Shown here: positions 17,103 through 26,563 of the stretch, piece by piece
Numbering within the stretch: position 1 is the stretch's first letter
Layout: each line of letters starts with the position of its first letter
Source: Myxococcota bacterium
Lineage (GTDB): Bacteria; Myxococcota_A; Bradymonadia; UBA7976; UBA1532
Length of the DNA stretch: 64,000 bases
Reading direction: 5' to 3'
NCBI GenBank assembly: GCA_963169045.1
Contig: CAUJDF010000102.1
Span: 22,637 to 86,636 of the forward strand
Notes under the pieces: generated by a model
Databases searched by the model: none
Told to the model about the DNA's origin: nothing
Seen by the model: the letters and a program-made list of their open reading frames with translations, nothing else
Made by a program: the position numbers and the translations under genes

Positions 17103-20100
17103 GCCCGATGGGGTAGGCGCGCAGCGCGCCGTCGGCGTGGCCGACGACGAGCTCGCCGCCGGCGAAGACCACCGCGGTGGGCGGCGCGACGTCGCGCGGC
17201 TGGACCACGAAGCGCGCGCGCCCCTCGCCGAGCGACCAGACCCGCACGCTGCCGTCGAGGGCGGCGGTGGCGAGCAGCGCACCGTCGGCGGAGAGCGCCG
17301 CCGCCACCACCGCGGCGTGGTGGCTGCCCGCGGGGGCGCCGTCCGGGCCGAACACCCGTCCGTCGGGGGTGGCCGTCACGAGCGGGTCCCCCGGCGGGCC
17401 GACGGGGGTGCCGTCGCGGACGGCGCGCACGGCGCCGTCGCGCGGATCGTGCAGTCGCGTCGGGCCGCCGGCGCCGGCGACCGCGAGCAAATCATCAATG
17501 AAGACGAGCGCTTGGATGGGCCGTCCGTCCGGCGCCGCGAAGGAGGCGCCGCCCTCGACCGCGACCCGGCCGCGCGCGTCGCCGGTGGCGAAGCGGCCGC
17601 GCGCCTCGGCGGCGGCGGTCGCGCCGTCCCCGACGATGCGCCCCGAGGCGAGCACGGCGACCGGGGGCGCGCCGCCCGGCGCGGCGAGGCGCTCCACGCC
17701 GCCGTCGGGGCGCGCGCGGACGACCTCGCCGGCCTCGTCGGCGAGCACCACCGATCCGTCGGCGGCGACGTCCCAGGCGACGGTGGTGCGGCCGGTGGGC
17801 CGGCGCGCGACGGGCGGGGCGCCGTCGAGCGCGAACCAGCGGACCTCGCCGCCCAGCGACACGGCGACGAGGCCGGCGTCGGTCGCGCGGAGCGCGAGGA
17901 CCTCGCCCGACAGGCGCGGCAGCGTGCCCGACTCGACGGCGAGCCGCGCGTCGACCAGGTAGGCCGCCTCGCCGCCGGTGATCGCCACGGCGCGGTCGCC
18001 GTCGGCGGTCAGGTAGCACGCCGGCAGGGTGTCCGGCGGCGCGCGCAAGGTCGCGAGCCGCGCGCCGGTCGCCGCGTCGAACAGCTCGCAGCCGGCGCCG
18101 ACGAAGCGGCGGCCGCCGCCATCATAAGGGCTGCCCGTCCAGAGGCCGACGCGCACGGGGACGGCCGGGCCGTCCGGGAGCCGGACGAGGAACTGGTCGT
18201 CGGCGGCCACGAGGACGCCGTCGCTCGCCGGCGAGGCGTGCAGCGCGTTGACGTTGCCGCGGGCCGCGCCGGGGAGCCGCGTGGCGGGGCCGTCGACGGC
18301 GGCGCGCCAGAGGGTGCCGTCGAAGCCGCCGAGGAGCAGGGTGCGCCCGTCCGGCGTGAAGGCGACCTGCGCGATGGACGACGCGCCGCGCGCCGCCTGC
18401 AGGCGTCCCGTGGCCGGCCACCAGAGGCGCACCCCACCGTCGCGGCCATCGACCGCGACCACCCCCTCCGCGCCCGCCGCGATGCCGCGGACGCCCTCGC
18501 CGCAAGATACCCGAGCGATTTCGCGATCTTCCTCCGCGTCGAAGGCCGCGCACGCCCCCGCCAGATCGGCGCCCGCCCAGCGCCGGCCGCCGTCGAGCCA
18601 GGCCAGCCCGGCGACGACGGCGCCGCCGACGGCGACCGGCGCGCAGCCGATCGCCGCGCCGTCCACCGCGCAGACGGCGACCCGGGGGTCGACGCCGCCG
18701 ACGAGCAACCGCCCGCCGTCCGGCGCGAGGCGGAGGAGGGTCGGGCGATCGACGCCGGTCCCTGCCGAAGCGCGCAGGGCGCCGGTGCGCGCGTCCCAGA
18801 GGCGGACGACCGCGTCCTCGCCGACCGTGGCAAAGACGTCGCCGCCGCGGTCATAGAGGAGCAGGCGCCCGCGGTGGCCGGCGAGCGGCGCGATGGCCGG
18901 GCCGGCGGCGAGCGCGTCGTAGAGGCCGGCGACGGCCTGCGGCGAGGGCGCGCCGCCGTCCGCCAGGGCCTGCCCGACGGCGTCGGCGCCGAGGGCGAGC
19001 GCCTCGAGCCGCGTCGCGGCGTCGGCCGCGAGGCGGCTGGCGAGCGCGCCGCGGGCGTCGGCGAGGGCCGCGCGCGCCACGGCGGCGCTGTCGCGGGCCT
19101 CGTCGCGGGCGGCCACGACGCGGGTGGCGCTCCAGACGACGACGCCGGCCAGCGCCGCGACCGCCGCCGCCGCCACCGTCAGGGCCACGCGATGCCGCCA
19201 CGCCCAGCGGCGCAGGATCTCGCCGGCGGTGTAGCGATGGGCGCGCGTCGGGCGGCCCTCGAGGTAGCGGCGGAGCTCCTGGGCGAGCTCGAGCGCCGTC
19301 GCGTAGCGCGCCGCGGGATCGCGGGCCATCGCCCGTTCGGCGACCGCGGCGAGCTCGGGCGGCGCGTCCGTGAGCGGCGGCGGCGGCCCGGCGAGGAGCA
19401 GCGCGCGGACGCCGGTGTCGTCGCCGTACGGGGGGGCACCGGCGAGCAGGTGGTAGAGCGTCGCGCCGAGCGCGTAGACGTCCATCCGCGGATCGGCGGG
19501 CGCGCCGGCGGCCTGCTCGGGCGGCATGTATTGCGGTGTGCCGACGCCGAGGCGCGTGAGCAGGCCCGCGTCCGCCCCCGCCGGCAGGACGGCCTCGGGC
19601 GCCGGCGTGCGCAGGTCGCGGGCCACACCCCAGTCGACGACGACCGTCTCGCCGAAAGAACCGACCAACACGTTGTGCGGCTTGAGGTCGCGGTGGACGA
19701 TGCCCTGCCCGTGCGCGTAGGCGACGGCCTCGGCGACGACCGCCAGGTGCGGGAGGAGCGTGAGGCGGCCGGCGAGCGTCGGCGTCTCGGCCAGCGCGCG
19801 ATCGAGCGGCCGGCCGTTGACGAGCCGCATGGCGAAGAAGGGCTCGCCGTCTTCGAAGCGCCCGGCCTCGTGGATGGCGACGATCGCCGGGTGGTCGAGG
19901 CGGGCGACGAGGCGGGCCTCGGCCTCGAAGCGCGCGCGGAGCTCGGGGCGCTCGACGGCGCCGGCGTGGAGCACTTTGACGGCGACGACGCGGTCGAGGC
20001 GGCGGTCCCGCGCGCGGAAGATGCGGCCCATGCCGCCGGCGTGCAGGGCCTCCCAGTCGGCATAGTGGCCGCGCTCGACGGTCGGCGGCCCCTCGGGCGA

Positions 20101-20226
20101 CAGCAGGGCCACGAGCTGGCGGCAGGCGGCGCACGCGGCGAGGTGCGCGGCGACGGCGGGCGACCGTGGCGCCTCCGCCAGGGCCGCCACCGTCGGGTGC
20201 CGCGCCGCGTCGCTCTCGGACTTCAC
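16993..20226 (-). CDS. Ser/Thr protein kinase with N-terminal zinc finger and WD40 propeller
   Basis: 1,077 residues from a GTG with GGAGG upstream. Residues 28-35 are an HxxxCxxC zinc-finger motif (HLAACAAC) like that of anti-sigma factors. A Hanks-type kinase domain spans about 58-325: Gly loop HAGGMGRIF, VAVK Lys84, HRDLKPHN Asp180, DWG Asp198 in place of DFG, and GTPQYMPPEQ. A single membrane helix lies near 348-371. About 700 residues of WD40-like repeats follow, ending VRVWSLGEG, likely a periplasmic beta-propeller sensor. All residues for phosphotransfer are present. It overlaps the convergent gene's 3' end by 110 bases. Confidence 0.9.
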   Translation of the reverse strand: MKSESDAARHPTVAALAEAPRSPAVAAHLAACAACRQLVALLSPEGPPTVERGHYADWEALHAGGMGRIFRARDRRLDRVVAVKVLHAGAVERPELRARFEAEARLVARLDHPAIVAIHEAGRFEDGEPFFAMRLVNGRPLDRALAETPTLAGRLTLLPHLAVVAEAVAYAHGQGIVHRDLKPHNVLVGSFGETVVVDWGVARDLRTPAPEAVLPAGADAGLLTRLGVGTPQYMPPEQAAGAPADPRMDVYALGATLYHLLAGAPPYGDDTGVRALLLAGPPPPLTDAPPELAAVAERAMARDPAARYATALELAQELRRYLEGRPTRAHRYTAGEILRRWAWRHRVALTVAAAAVAALAGVVVWSATRVVAARDEARDSAAVARAALADARGALASRLAADAATRLEALALGADAVGQALADGGAPSPQAVAGLYDALAAGPAIAPLAGHRGRLLLYDRGGDVFATVGEDAVVRLWDARTGALRASAGTGVDRPTLLRLAPDGGRLLVGGVDPRVAVCAVDGAAIGCAPVAVGGAVVAGLAWLDGGRRWAGADLAGACAAFDAEEDREIARVSCGEGVRGIAAGAEGVVAVDGRDGGVRLWWPATGRLQAARGASSIAQVAFTPDGRTLLLGGFDGTLWRAAVDGPATRLPGAARGNVNALHASPASDGVLVAADDQFLVRLPDGPAVPVRVGLWTGSPYDGGGRRFVGAGCELFDAATGARLATLRAPPDTLPACYLTADGDRAVAITGGEAAYLVDARLAVESGTLPRLSGEVLALRATDAGLVAVSLGGEVRWFALDGAPPVARRPTGRTTVAWDVAADGSVVLADEAGEVVRARPDGGVERLAAPGGAPPVAVLASGRIVGDGATAAAEARGRFATGDARGRVAVEGGASFAAPDGRPIQALVFIDDLLAVAGAGGPTRLHDPRDGAVRAVRDGTPVGPPGDPLVTATPDGRVFGPDGAPAGSHHAAVVAAALSADGALLATAALDGSVRVWSLGEGRARFVVQPRDVAPPTAVVFAGGELVVGHADGALRAYPIGLSAALDRACARLRAFGRAPPPGIPAPACAGASRAGP

Positions 20227-20305
20227 GAAAGCCTCCGTGCCGCTCGCGACTCTACACGTCGCCGTCGCCCCGGACGTCAGGCGTGTGTCGTGCTACGGTC
20301 TCGCC

Positions 20306-20947
20306 ATGTCGCAGGATCGCCCCCGACATTTCTCGATGCTCCGCGGCTTCGTGCTCGCGGACCTGCTCACCCTCGGCAACGCCGCGTGCGGCACGAGCAG
20401 CGTGTTCTTCTGCCTCGGCCACCTCGACCCGGCCACCCCGGCGTCGCAGCGCGGCACGATGCTGTGGATCGCGTTCGCCCTGCTCCCGGTGGCCTTCGTG
20501 CTCGACGCGCTCGACGGCGCGGTCGCGCGCTGGCGCCGCAAGCAGTCGCCGCTCGGCGCCGACCTCGACTCGCTGGCCGACATCGTCTCCTTCGGTGTGG
20601 CGCCGGCGGCGGTGGCGTTCACGATGGGCATGCGCGGCGGCTGGGACGCGTTGATCCTGGTCTACTTCGTGTGCTGCGGCATCAGCCGCCTCGCGCGCTT
20701 CAACGTGACCGCCGCCGAGCTCTCCGACGAGCGCGGCAAGGTGAAATACTTCGAAGGCACCCCAATCCCCACGAGCCTGGTGCTCGTCGCCGTCCTCGCC
20801 GTCGCCTACTGGCAGGGCGCGACCGGCGCCGACCTGTGGTTCGGCGAGCACCGCCTCGGCCCCTGGCTCCTCCACCCTCTCTCGCTGATGTTCGCCGCCA
20901 GCGGCTCCGCCATGATCAGCGCCACGCTCCGGATCCCCAAACCCTGA
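20306..20947 (+). CDS. pssA: CDP-diacylglycerol-serine O-phosphatidyltransferase
   Basis: 213 residues from ATG 20306. It has the CDP-alcohol phosphotransferase motif DG-x2-AR-x8-G-x3-D-x3-D (from DGAVARW to DLDSLAD) in the first third, and six or so hydrophobic helices. The segment following (CCGISRLARFNV and FEGTPIPTS) is typical of the type II, membrane-integral phosphatidylserine synthase. It makes phosphatidylserine, precursor of phosphatidylethanolamine, in the inner membrane. Phosphatidylglycerophosphate synthase is less likely given the RLARFNV segment. Its stop overlaps the start of the next gene (TGATG), so the two are coupled. Confidence 0.85.
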   Translation: MSQDRPRHFSMLRGFVLADLLTLGNAACGTSSVFFCLGHLDPATPASQRGTMLWIAFALLPVAFVLDALDGAVARWRRKQSPLGADLDSLADIVSFGVAPAAVAFTMGMRGGWDALILVYFVCCGISRLARFNVTAAELSDERGKVKYFEGTPIPTSLVLVAVLAVAYWQGATGADLWFGEHRLGPWLLHPLSLMFAASGSAMISATLRIPKP

Positions 20948-22242
20948 TGACCGACCGCGCCGAACAGCTCATCCTCGACCTCTGGACGCAGACCCGCCTC
21001 GACTGGGGCTTCGCCACCGACCGCATCGCCCAGGCGTTCCGGCGCGACAAGCGGCTCGGGAGCCGCGAGCGGCGCCGCGTGTCGGAGACGCTCTACGGGA
21101 TGATCCGCCAGGCGCGACGGGTCGACTTCGCGCTCGAGGGCAACCACGGGCGGCTGCCGGGCGGCGACGCGCGCGATCGGGCGCGCTACCTGACGTGGCG
21201 GCTGCTCGAGGGCGAGATCACCGTCGAGCAGGCGAAGGCGGCGATGCGCAACGTCGACTGGGCGGCGGTGGCCGCGGTGGACGAGCGCATCGCGCGCGAG
21301 CGGGACCCGTTGCGGCGGTTCGCGCTGCAGCGCTCGCTGCCGGACTGGCTGGCGAAGCGGTTCGTCGACGAGTACGCCGACGAGGCCGACGCGCTCGCCG
21401 CGGCGCTCAATGTGCGGGCGCCGCTGACGCTGCGCGCCAACCTGCTGAAGAACGACCGGGACGCGCTCGCGGCGCGCCTGCAGGCCGACGGCCTGGAGAC
21501 GCGGCCGACGCCGTACGCCCCGCACGGGCTGATCCTCGAGACGCGAGTGAACGTGTTCGGCATGCCCGCCTACGCCGAGGGCCTGTTCGAGGCGCAGGAC
21601 GAGGCCAGCCAGCTCGTCGCCGAGCTCGTGGCGCCGCCACGCGGGCTGGTCGTCGACGCATGCGCGGGCGCCGGCGGCAAGACGCTGGCCATCGGCGCGC
21701 TGATGGAGAGCAGGGGACGCCTGGTTTCGCTGGACGTGGGCGATCGCAAGCTGGACGAGCTGCGCCGGCGGTCGCGTCGCGCCGGTCTGTCGAACGTGCA
21801 GGCGATCGCGGTGGGCCAGGAGACGTGGCCCGACGAGGTCGAGGCGCTGGTGGGCCGGGCGGAGCGCGTGCTGGCCGACGTGCCGTGCAGCGGCGTGGGC
21901 GCGCTGCGGCGCAACCCCGAGGCGCGCTGGCGCCTGACCGAGGAGGACCGCGCGCGGCTTCGCGACCAGCAGTTCGCCATCGCGCGGCGGTCGGCGCGGC
22001 TCGTGGCGCCCGGCGGCCGCCTGATCTACGCGACGTGCACCATCCTGCGCGACGAGAACGAGGAGCAGGTCGAGCGGTTCCTCGCGGCGGAGCCGGAGTT
22101 CGAGCCGATGTCGCCCATCGAGATCTGGGGGCGGGAGCGGGCGCAGCCGCTGGTGGACGGGAGCGAGCGGTTCCTCAAGCTGCTGCCGCACCGCCACGAC
22201 ACCGACGGGTTCTTCGCGGCGGTGCTGCGGCGCCGGCGCTGA
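20947..22242 (+). CDS. RsmB/NOP-family RNA m5C methyltransferase
   Basis: 431 residues; the ATG overlaps the pssA stop. The N-terminal 150 residues are helical, as in the NusB-like RNA-binding domain of RsmB. A short PUA-like linker follows, then the methyltransferase: DACAGAGGKTLAIGALM (SAM binding), DVPCSGVGALRRNPEARW (motif IV, Cys314) and YATCTILRDENEEQVERFL (motif VI, Cys364, the nucleophile). It probably methylates a cytosine of 16S rRNA. RsmB proper acts at C967, but other NOP members differ. Its stop codon abuts the stop of the convergent gene with no bases between. Confidence 0.87.
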   Translation: MTDRAEQLILDLWTQTRLDWGFATDRIAQAFRRDKRLGSRERRRVSETLYGMIRQARRVDFALEGNHGRLPGGDARDRARYLTWRLLEGEITVEQAKAAMRNVDWAAVAAVDERIARERDPLRRFALQRSLPDWLAKRFVDEYADEADALAAALNVRAPLTLRANLLKNDRDALAARLQADGLETRPTPYAPHGLILETRVNVFGMPAYAEGLFEAQDEASQLVAELVAPPRGLVVDACAGAGGKTLAIGALMESRGRLVSLDVGDRKLDELRRRSRRAGLSNVQAIAVGQETWPDEVEALVGRAERVLADVPCSGVGALRRNPEARWRLTEEDRARLRDQQFAIARRSARLVAPGGRLIYATCTILRDENEEQVERFLAAEPEFEPMSPIEIWGRERAQPLVDGSERFLKLLPHRHDTDGFFAAVLRRRR

Positions 22243-23079
22243 TCAGGCGGCGTCCTCGTCGTCGCCTTCGGGCGGCGGCGGCGGGCGACGGCCCTCGCGG
22301 TCGCCGCGCTCGCCCCGCTCGGCGGGGGGCGCGTCGTCGGCCGGCGCCTCCTCGTCGTCGAAGCACTCCGTCTCGGCGCAGGCGTCGAAGGCTCCGCGGC
22401 CGGCGTCGACGCAGGCGTCGCGCTCGCCGCCGTCCTCGACGCAGGCGATCACCTCGGCGCGAACGCCGCGGGCGCACTCGGCCAGGCAGCCCCGGGCGGG
22501 ACCGCGGCGATGGTCGTCAGCGTGCGCCTCGCGGCACTGTCGCTGCGCCGCGCGCGCGTCCTGAGCGCACGCCTCAGGCTCGCCGCCGCCGTCGACGCAT
22601 GCCCGATGCTGGGCGTGGGCCTCGTGCGCGCACTGCGCACCCGGCCGCGGCTGACGCTCGTGACGTCCGCCGTGGCCATCCTCATCCCGCGCCGGACGCT
22701 CGCCGTCGCCCCGCGCCGGACGCTCGCCGTCGTCGCCCCGCGCCGGACGCTCGTCGTCGCCCCGCGCCGGACGCTCGCCGCCCTCGTCGCCGGGTCGCGG
22801 CGCCGCGCACTCCTCGATGCAGCCATCGCGCGTCTCTTCGAGACGGTCGCGGCACTCATCGCGAGACACCTCCTCGGCGATGCACGCCTCGACGACCGCG
22901 CGCAGGTCGTCGAGGCACGCGGCCCGGCAGTCCGCGCCGAGCTCGGACGCATAGGCATCCACGCCGGCGGCCGGCCCACCGGGGCCCTGCCCGCCGACAC
23001 CGCAGCCATTGAGGCCGACCAGCAGCAGCGTCGAGCCGGCGAGGGCGCCGTAGCGCGCGTTCGTCTTCTTGCTTCTCAT
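22243..23079 (-). CDS. Cys-rich lipoprotein with GERPARGDD repeats
   Basis: 278 residues from ATG 23079, chosen for GGAGGAG upstream and the signal sequence with lipobox GLNGC. The mature chain has three helical Cys pairs of the form C-x(3)-C (ADCRAACLDDL, DGCIEECAAP, GCLAECARG), and related C-x(6-9)-C pairs. Between the first and second parts lie near-identical repeats of GERPARGDD; the C-terminus is very acidic and Pro-rich. No domain is recognised. The stop codons of this gene and the upstream-coded methyltransferase share the palindrome TGATCA. Confidence 0.65.
   Translation of the reverse strand: MRSKKTNARYGALAGSTLLLVGLNGCGVGGQGPGGPAAGVDAYASELGADCRAACLDDLRAVVEACIAEEVSRDECRDRLEETRDGCIEECAAPRPGDEGGERPARGDDERPARGDDGERPARGDGERPARDEDGHGGRHERQPRPGAQCAHEAHAQHRACVDGGGEPEACAQDARAAQRQCREAHADDHRRGPARGCLAECARGVRAEVIACVEDGGERDACVDAGRGAFDACAETECFDDEEAPADDAPPAERGERGDREGRRPPPPPEGDDEDAA
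22687..22783 (-). repeat. 24/27-bp tandem repeat encoding GERPARGDD
   Basis: Four copies of the core CCGCGCCGGACGCTCG begin at 22687, 22711, 22738 and 22762, spaced 24, 27 and 24 bases. They encode Arg/Asp-rich repeats of the lipoprotein on the minus strand. Near-identity of the DNA suggests recent expansion. Confidence 0.8.
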
Positions 23080-23263
23080 CGGAGTGTCTCCTCCCACGTA
23101 CCGTCTGCGTCCCGCGGAAGCAGCGCAGTTGCAGCGACCGTGCCACGGAGGGGAAACACCGCGGCCCCGCGGGGCGCGGCGCGGGCGCGGTGCCAACGCG
23201 GCGGGACATGTCACGCCCGCTTGGCACCGCTCGCTTGACAGTGGGAGGGAGAGGGCGGGTCGC

Positions 23264-25936
23264 TCAGCGGCGGCGGCGGCGCAGGAAGGGCGCGGTCAGG
23301 AGCAGCGGGAGCATCCACGTCGCGCCGGCGAAACCGCCGCCCGTCGCGTCGCAGTTGCTGCAGCCCGAGCCGGTCGTGCTGCCCTCGCCGGTGCCGCCGT
23401 CGCTGCCGATCGAGCCGGTGTCCGGCTCGACGTTGCCGGCGTCGAGCCCTGCGTCGGCGTCGCTGCCGCCGGCCCCGCCGGAGCCACCCTCGCCGCCGGC
23501 CCCGCCGGCGCCACCCGCGCCGCCGGCGCCACCCGCGCCGCCAGCGCCGGCGTCCGCCTCGTAGGGCGGCGGCTCGACGTAGTTGTTGCTGCACTGGACG
23601 CCGCCGGTCTCGGTCACGACGCACGCCTCGCCCGGCGGGCAGGTCGTGCTGGTGCACGGATCGACGATGCAGGTGCCGTCGATGCACACGCGTCCATCGT
23701 CGCACGTCACGCCGGCGCAGAGGTTCGCGCGGCACTCGCCGCCGCGGCAGACGAAGCCGTCGGGGCAGTCGACGCCGAAGCAGCGATCGACCTGGCAGGC
23801 GCCATCGTCGAAGCACCGCTGGTCGAGGTTGCAGGCCACCGAGGCGCAGCTCGGCACGCACTCGCCGTCCACGCAGAACGTGCCTGGATCGCAGGTCACG
23901 CCGGTGCACGGATCGGCCTCGCAGCCGACGTCACGGCAACGTTCGCCCTCGTTGCAGCCGCGGGCGAGGCAGTCGTCGGCCACGCAGCGACCGCCGAAGC
24001 AGATCAGCGGCGCGTCGCACTGCACGCCCTCGCAGGGATCGACGCAGTTGCCGCCCGGCTCGCAGTTGAAGCCGCGCGGGCACTCGGCGACCGCGCACGC
24101 ATCGGCGCAGAAGCCCTCGATGCAGACCTCGTTCTCGTCGCACTCGACGCCGGCGCAGGGATCCTCGCAGACGCCATGGCGGCAGATCTGACCCTCGGCG
24201 CAGGGCGCCTCGTCATCGACGACGCCGTCGCAGTCCTCGTCGACGCCGTTGCAGGTCTCGGCGGGCACCGTCTCGTCGCACGTGCCGCACGCGTTGCGGG
24301 TCTGCTCGTCGACCAGACCGTCGCAGTCGTCGTCGAGGCCGTTGCAGGTCTCGTCGAAGGGCTGGCGCAGCGGCTCGCACACCTGCTCGACGCCGCCGCA
24401 GGTGGCGCGCCCCTCGGCGCAGCGGCCGGTGAGGCCGGTCGCGCACACGAAGCTGCCGAGGTCCTCGTCGGTCTGCCCGTCGCAGTCGTTGTCCTCGCCG
24501 TCGCAGATCTCCGTGCGCGGGTTGTCGGGGCAGCCCTCGCAGGCGTCGCCCGTGCCGTCGCCGTCCGCGTCGGCCTGGTCGCGGTTCGGGTTGATGGGGC
24601 AGTTGTCGCAGGCGTCGCCGTGACCGTCGCCGTCGGTGTCGAGCTGGTCGCGGTTGGCGACCGCCGGGCAGCGATCGTCCACGTCGCAGACGCCGTCGAC
24701 GTCGGTGTCGGCGCAGCCGCCGCCCAGCGAGCGCTGGAGGACGAGGATCGAGTAGGCCTGCTCGGCCTGGCCGTTCCACTGGCCGTTGCCGGCGCCGGCC
24801 TGGAAGAAGCCGTTCGCGTCCTGCTTCGACAACAGGGTGTAGGCGTAGTCGTAGTACCAGCGCGGCATCTCGAACGGGCTCTGGTAGTAGCCCGGCCCCT
24901 CGGGGCCGAACGACGGCACGCGCGGATCGGTCGTCGGATCGCGGTGGACCAGCCGCCCGTTGAAGGCCGGCGCCGCATCGGGTGCCAGGACGCCGAGCGC
25001 GGTGGGGTCCAGGTTGCCGGCCGCCGGCGCGACGCCCGAGTCCTCGAGGAACTTGAACGCCTTCATCGACGACCACAGGAAGTACTGATACGAGGCCGAC
25101 CAGCCGCCGTTCGCGGACTGCGTCGTGTCGTAGTTGTAGCGGTTGCGGATCCAGCGCAGGTACGCCTGGACGGACGCGTCGTTCAGGTCGGCGCCGCCGA
25201 TGATCTGGCCCCAGAGGCCCGACGCGGTCTGCTGCAGGCTGCTCACCTGCCCGACGTTGTAGCCGTGGCCCTTCTCGGCCTCGGGCTCGAGGTCGCCGGC
25301 AACGCCGTTGTTCGTGTAGGCGGTCCGGGTGAGGGCGGCCATGTCCGTCAGGCGCGTCAGGCGCTCCATGTCGGCGTAGGCCGGATCACTGAACACGCCG
25401 CGCGCGGCGGCGAGGCCGGCCATCACGAGTTGGGTGGTCGACGAGTCCGGACAGGTGCCGTCGTTGTAGCACCAGTAGCCGTGCATGCCCTGGCCGGCGG
25501 AGATGCGGTCGAACGTGGCGTTGATCGCCGCGAGGGCGCCCGCCTGGTCGGGGCCGCCGGTGCGCAGGTAGACCGAGAGCGCCATCAGATCGGCGCCGTC
25601 GCGATACGAATAGAAGCGGGCCTGCGCCGTGGCGCGCTGGATGATGAACGCGAAGATCGCGTCCATGCGCGCCCGGTCGGCGGGCAGCGCGTTGCTGTAG
25701 CCGACGGGCGGGGAGTTGGGATCGGCGCTCTCGCGCTTCTCGAGCAGCGCCAGCGCTGCCAGGCCCGCGCCGTCGCCGGCCGAGCTCGGGTTGGCGAAGA
25801 CGCCGTTCTGGTCGAACCAGCGCAGGCCGCGGTCGATGGCGACCGACACATCGCGGCTGAAGTTGGTGATCTCGGCGTGGGCCGCCGAGCCTGTCGCCAT
25901 CGCCAGCAACAGCGATAGGACCGCTTCTTTTCTCAT
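23264..25936 (-). CDS. Exported toroid/calcium-motif protein with MYXO-CTERM-like sorting tail
   Basis: 890 residues from ATG 25936 (AAGGGGAG upstream). Signal peptide MRKEAVLSLLLAMATGSAAHA. Residues about 20-400 form helical repeats (IDRGLRWFDQNGVF, DGAGLAALALL, GWSASYQYFLWSSMKAF) resembling the prenyltransferase/squalene-oxidase toroid. About 405-480 are thrombospondin type 3 repeats (DTDGDGHGDACDNCP). About 480-600 are MopE-type metal-binding motifs (ETCNGLDDDCDGLVDE). Cys-rich modules follow, then a Gly/Ala spacer, and the end CSNCDATGG, hydrophobic helix, RRRRR. That tail fits the MYXO-CTERM type, in which a Cys is processed and modified. A TATTAT sequence on the minus strand near 26034-26039 may belong to its promoter. 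Confidence 0.8.
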   Translation of the reverse strand: MRKEAVLSLLLAMATGSAAHAEITNFSRDVSVAIDRGLRWFDQNGVFANPSSAGDGAGLAALALLEKRESADPNSPPVGYSNALPADRARMDAIFAFIIQRATAQARFYSYRDGADLMALSVYLRTGGPDQAGALAAINATFDRISAGQGMHGYWCYNDGTCPDSSTTQLVMAGLAAARGVFSDPAYADMERLTRLTDMAALTRTAYTNNGVAGDLEPEAEKGHGYNVGQVSSLQQTASGLWGQIIGGADLNDASVQAYLRWIRNRYNYDTTQSANGGWSASYQYFLWSSMKAFKFLEDSGVAPAAGNLDPTALGVLAPDAAPAFNGRLVHRDPTTDPRVPSFGPEGPGYYQSPFEMPRWYYDYAYTLLSKQDANGFFQAGAGNGQWNGQAEQAYSILVLQRSLGGGCADTDVDGVCDVDDRCPAVANRDQLDTDGDGHGDACDNCPINPNRDQADADGDGTGDACEGCPDNPRTEICDGEDNDCDGQTDEDLGSFVCATGLTGRCAEGRATCGGVEQVCEPLRQPFDETCNGLDDDCDGLVDEQTRNACGTCDETVPAETCNGVDEDCDGVVDDEAPCAEGQICRHGVCEDPCAGVECDENEVCIEGFCADACAVAECPRGFNCEPGGNCVDPCEGVQCDAPLICFGGRCVADDCLARGCNEGERCRDVGCEADPCTGVTCDPGTFCVDGECVPSCASVACNLDQRCFDDGACQVDRCFGVDCPDGFVCRGGECRANLCAGVTCDDGRVCIDGTCIVDPCTSTTCPPGEACVVTETGGVQCSNNYVEPPPYEADAGAGGAGGAGGAGGAGGAGGEGGSGGAGGSDADAGLDAGNVEPDTGSIGSDGGTGEGSTTGSGCSNCDATGGGFAGATWMLPLLLTAPFLRRRRR

Positions 25937-26072
25937 CCCCACTCCCCTTCCCCCGAAAAACGCGAACGACGCGCCGGCCCCCTCTCCGTAGACATACGGA
26001 TTGCGGAAACCGGATGGATGAACGGCGGGAAGAATAATACGAACGCGCCGATCGAGTCCAGACGGACGCGAG

Positions 26073-26555
26073 TCAACCGCGGAGGTAATCGAGGGCGATG
26101 GACCGCAGGCGGTCCTGCACGGCGGGATCGAGATCGCGGAAACCCTGGAGCAGCCCCCGACACGTCGCGGCACCGCATCGGCACGGCGCCGCCCAGCCCG
26201 GCTCGTTCATCGCCGTGCTGTAGTCCCAGAGGAGCTCCTCGCCCGGCTCGATGTCGCGCAGGGCGTAGAAGGTCAGCGTCCCACGCACGAAGCCGACGTT
26301 CGGCTCGCACGAGTGGTTCATGTAGTTGTCAGGGTCGTGGGACTCGGGATCGGCCTCGAGCCACACGCCGGGGGCAACCTGCAGCGCCCAGAAGGTGTCG
26401 GGCATCACCGCGTCGACCGGCGCGAGCACGACGCGTCCGGTGACGTGCACGACCGGCGCCCCGGCGCGGATGCGTCCGCGCGCGAAGGCCCCCGTGCCGT
26501 GCACGCCGGAGTCGCGGATTTCGAGCTCGACGCCTTCCAGGCTGAACCGCTTCAT
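26073..26555 (-). CDS. SET-domain protein-lysine methyltransferase
   Basis: 160 residues from ATG 26555 with GAGAGGGA upstream. A complete small SET domain: GVHGTGAFARGRIRAGAPV near the N-terminus, the SAM/active-site motif NYMNHSCEPNVGF, and the FYALRDIEPGEELLWDYS segment with catalytic Tyr. A post-SET-like zinc site (CRCGAATCRG) completes the fold. Such proteins use SAM to methylate lysine in proteins; in bacteria targets are largely unknown and host-directed or self-directed cases both exist. It begins 8 bases after the stop of the 1,214-residue lipoprotein gene, implying one transcript. Confidence 0.85.
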   Translation of the reverse strand: MKRFSLEGVELEIRDSGVHGTGAFARGRIRAGAPVVHVTGRVVLAPVDAVMPDTFWALQVAPGVWLEADPESHDPDNYMNHSCEPNVGFVRGTLTFYALRDIEPGEELLWDYSTAMNEPGWAAPCRCGAATCRGLLQGFRDLDPAVQDRLRSIALDYLRG

Positions 26556-26563
26556 CGTCCCTC

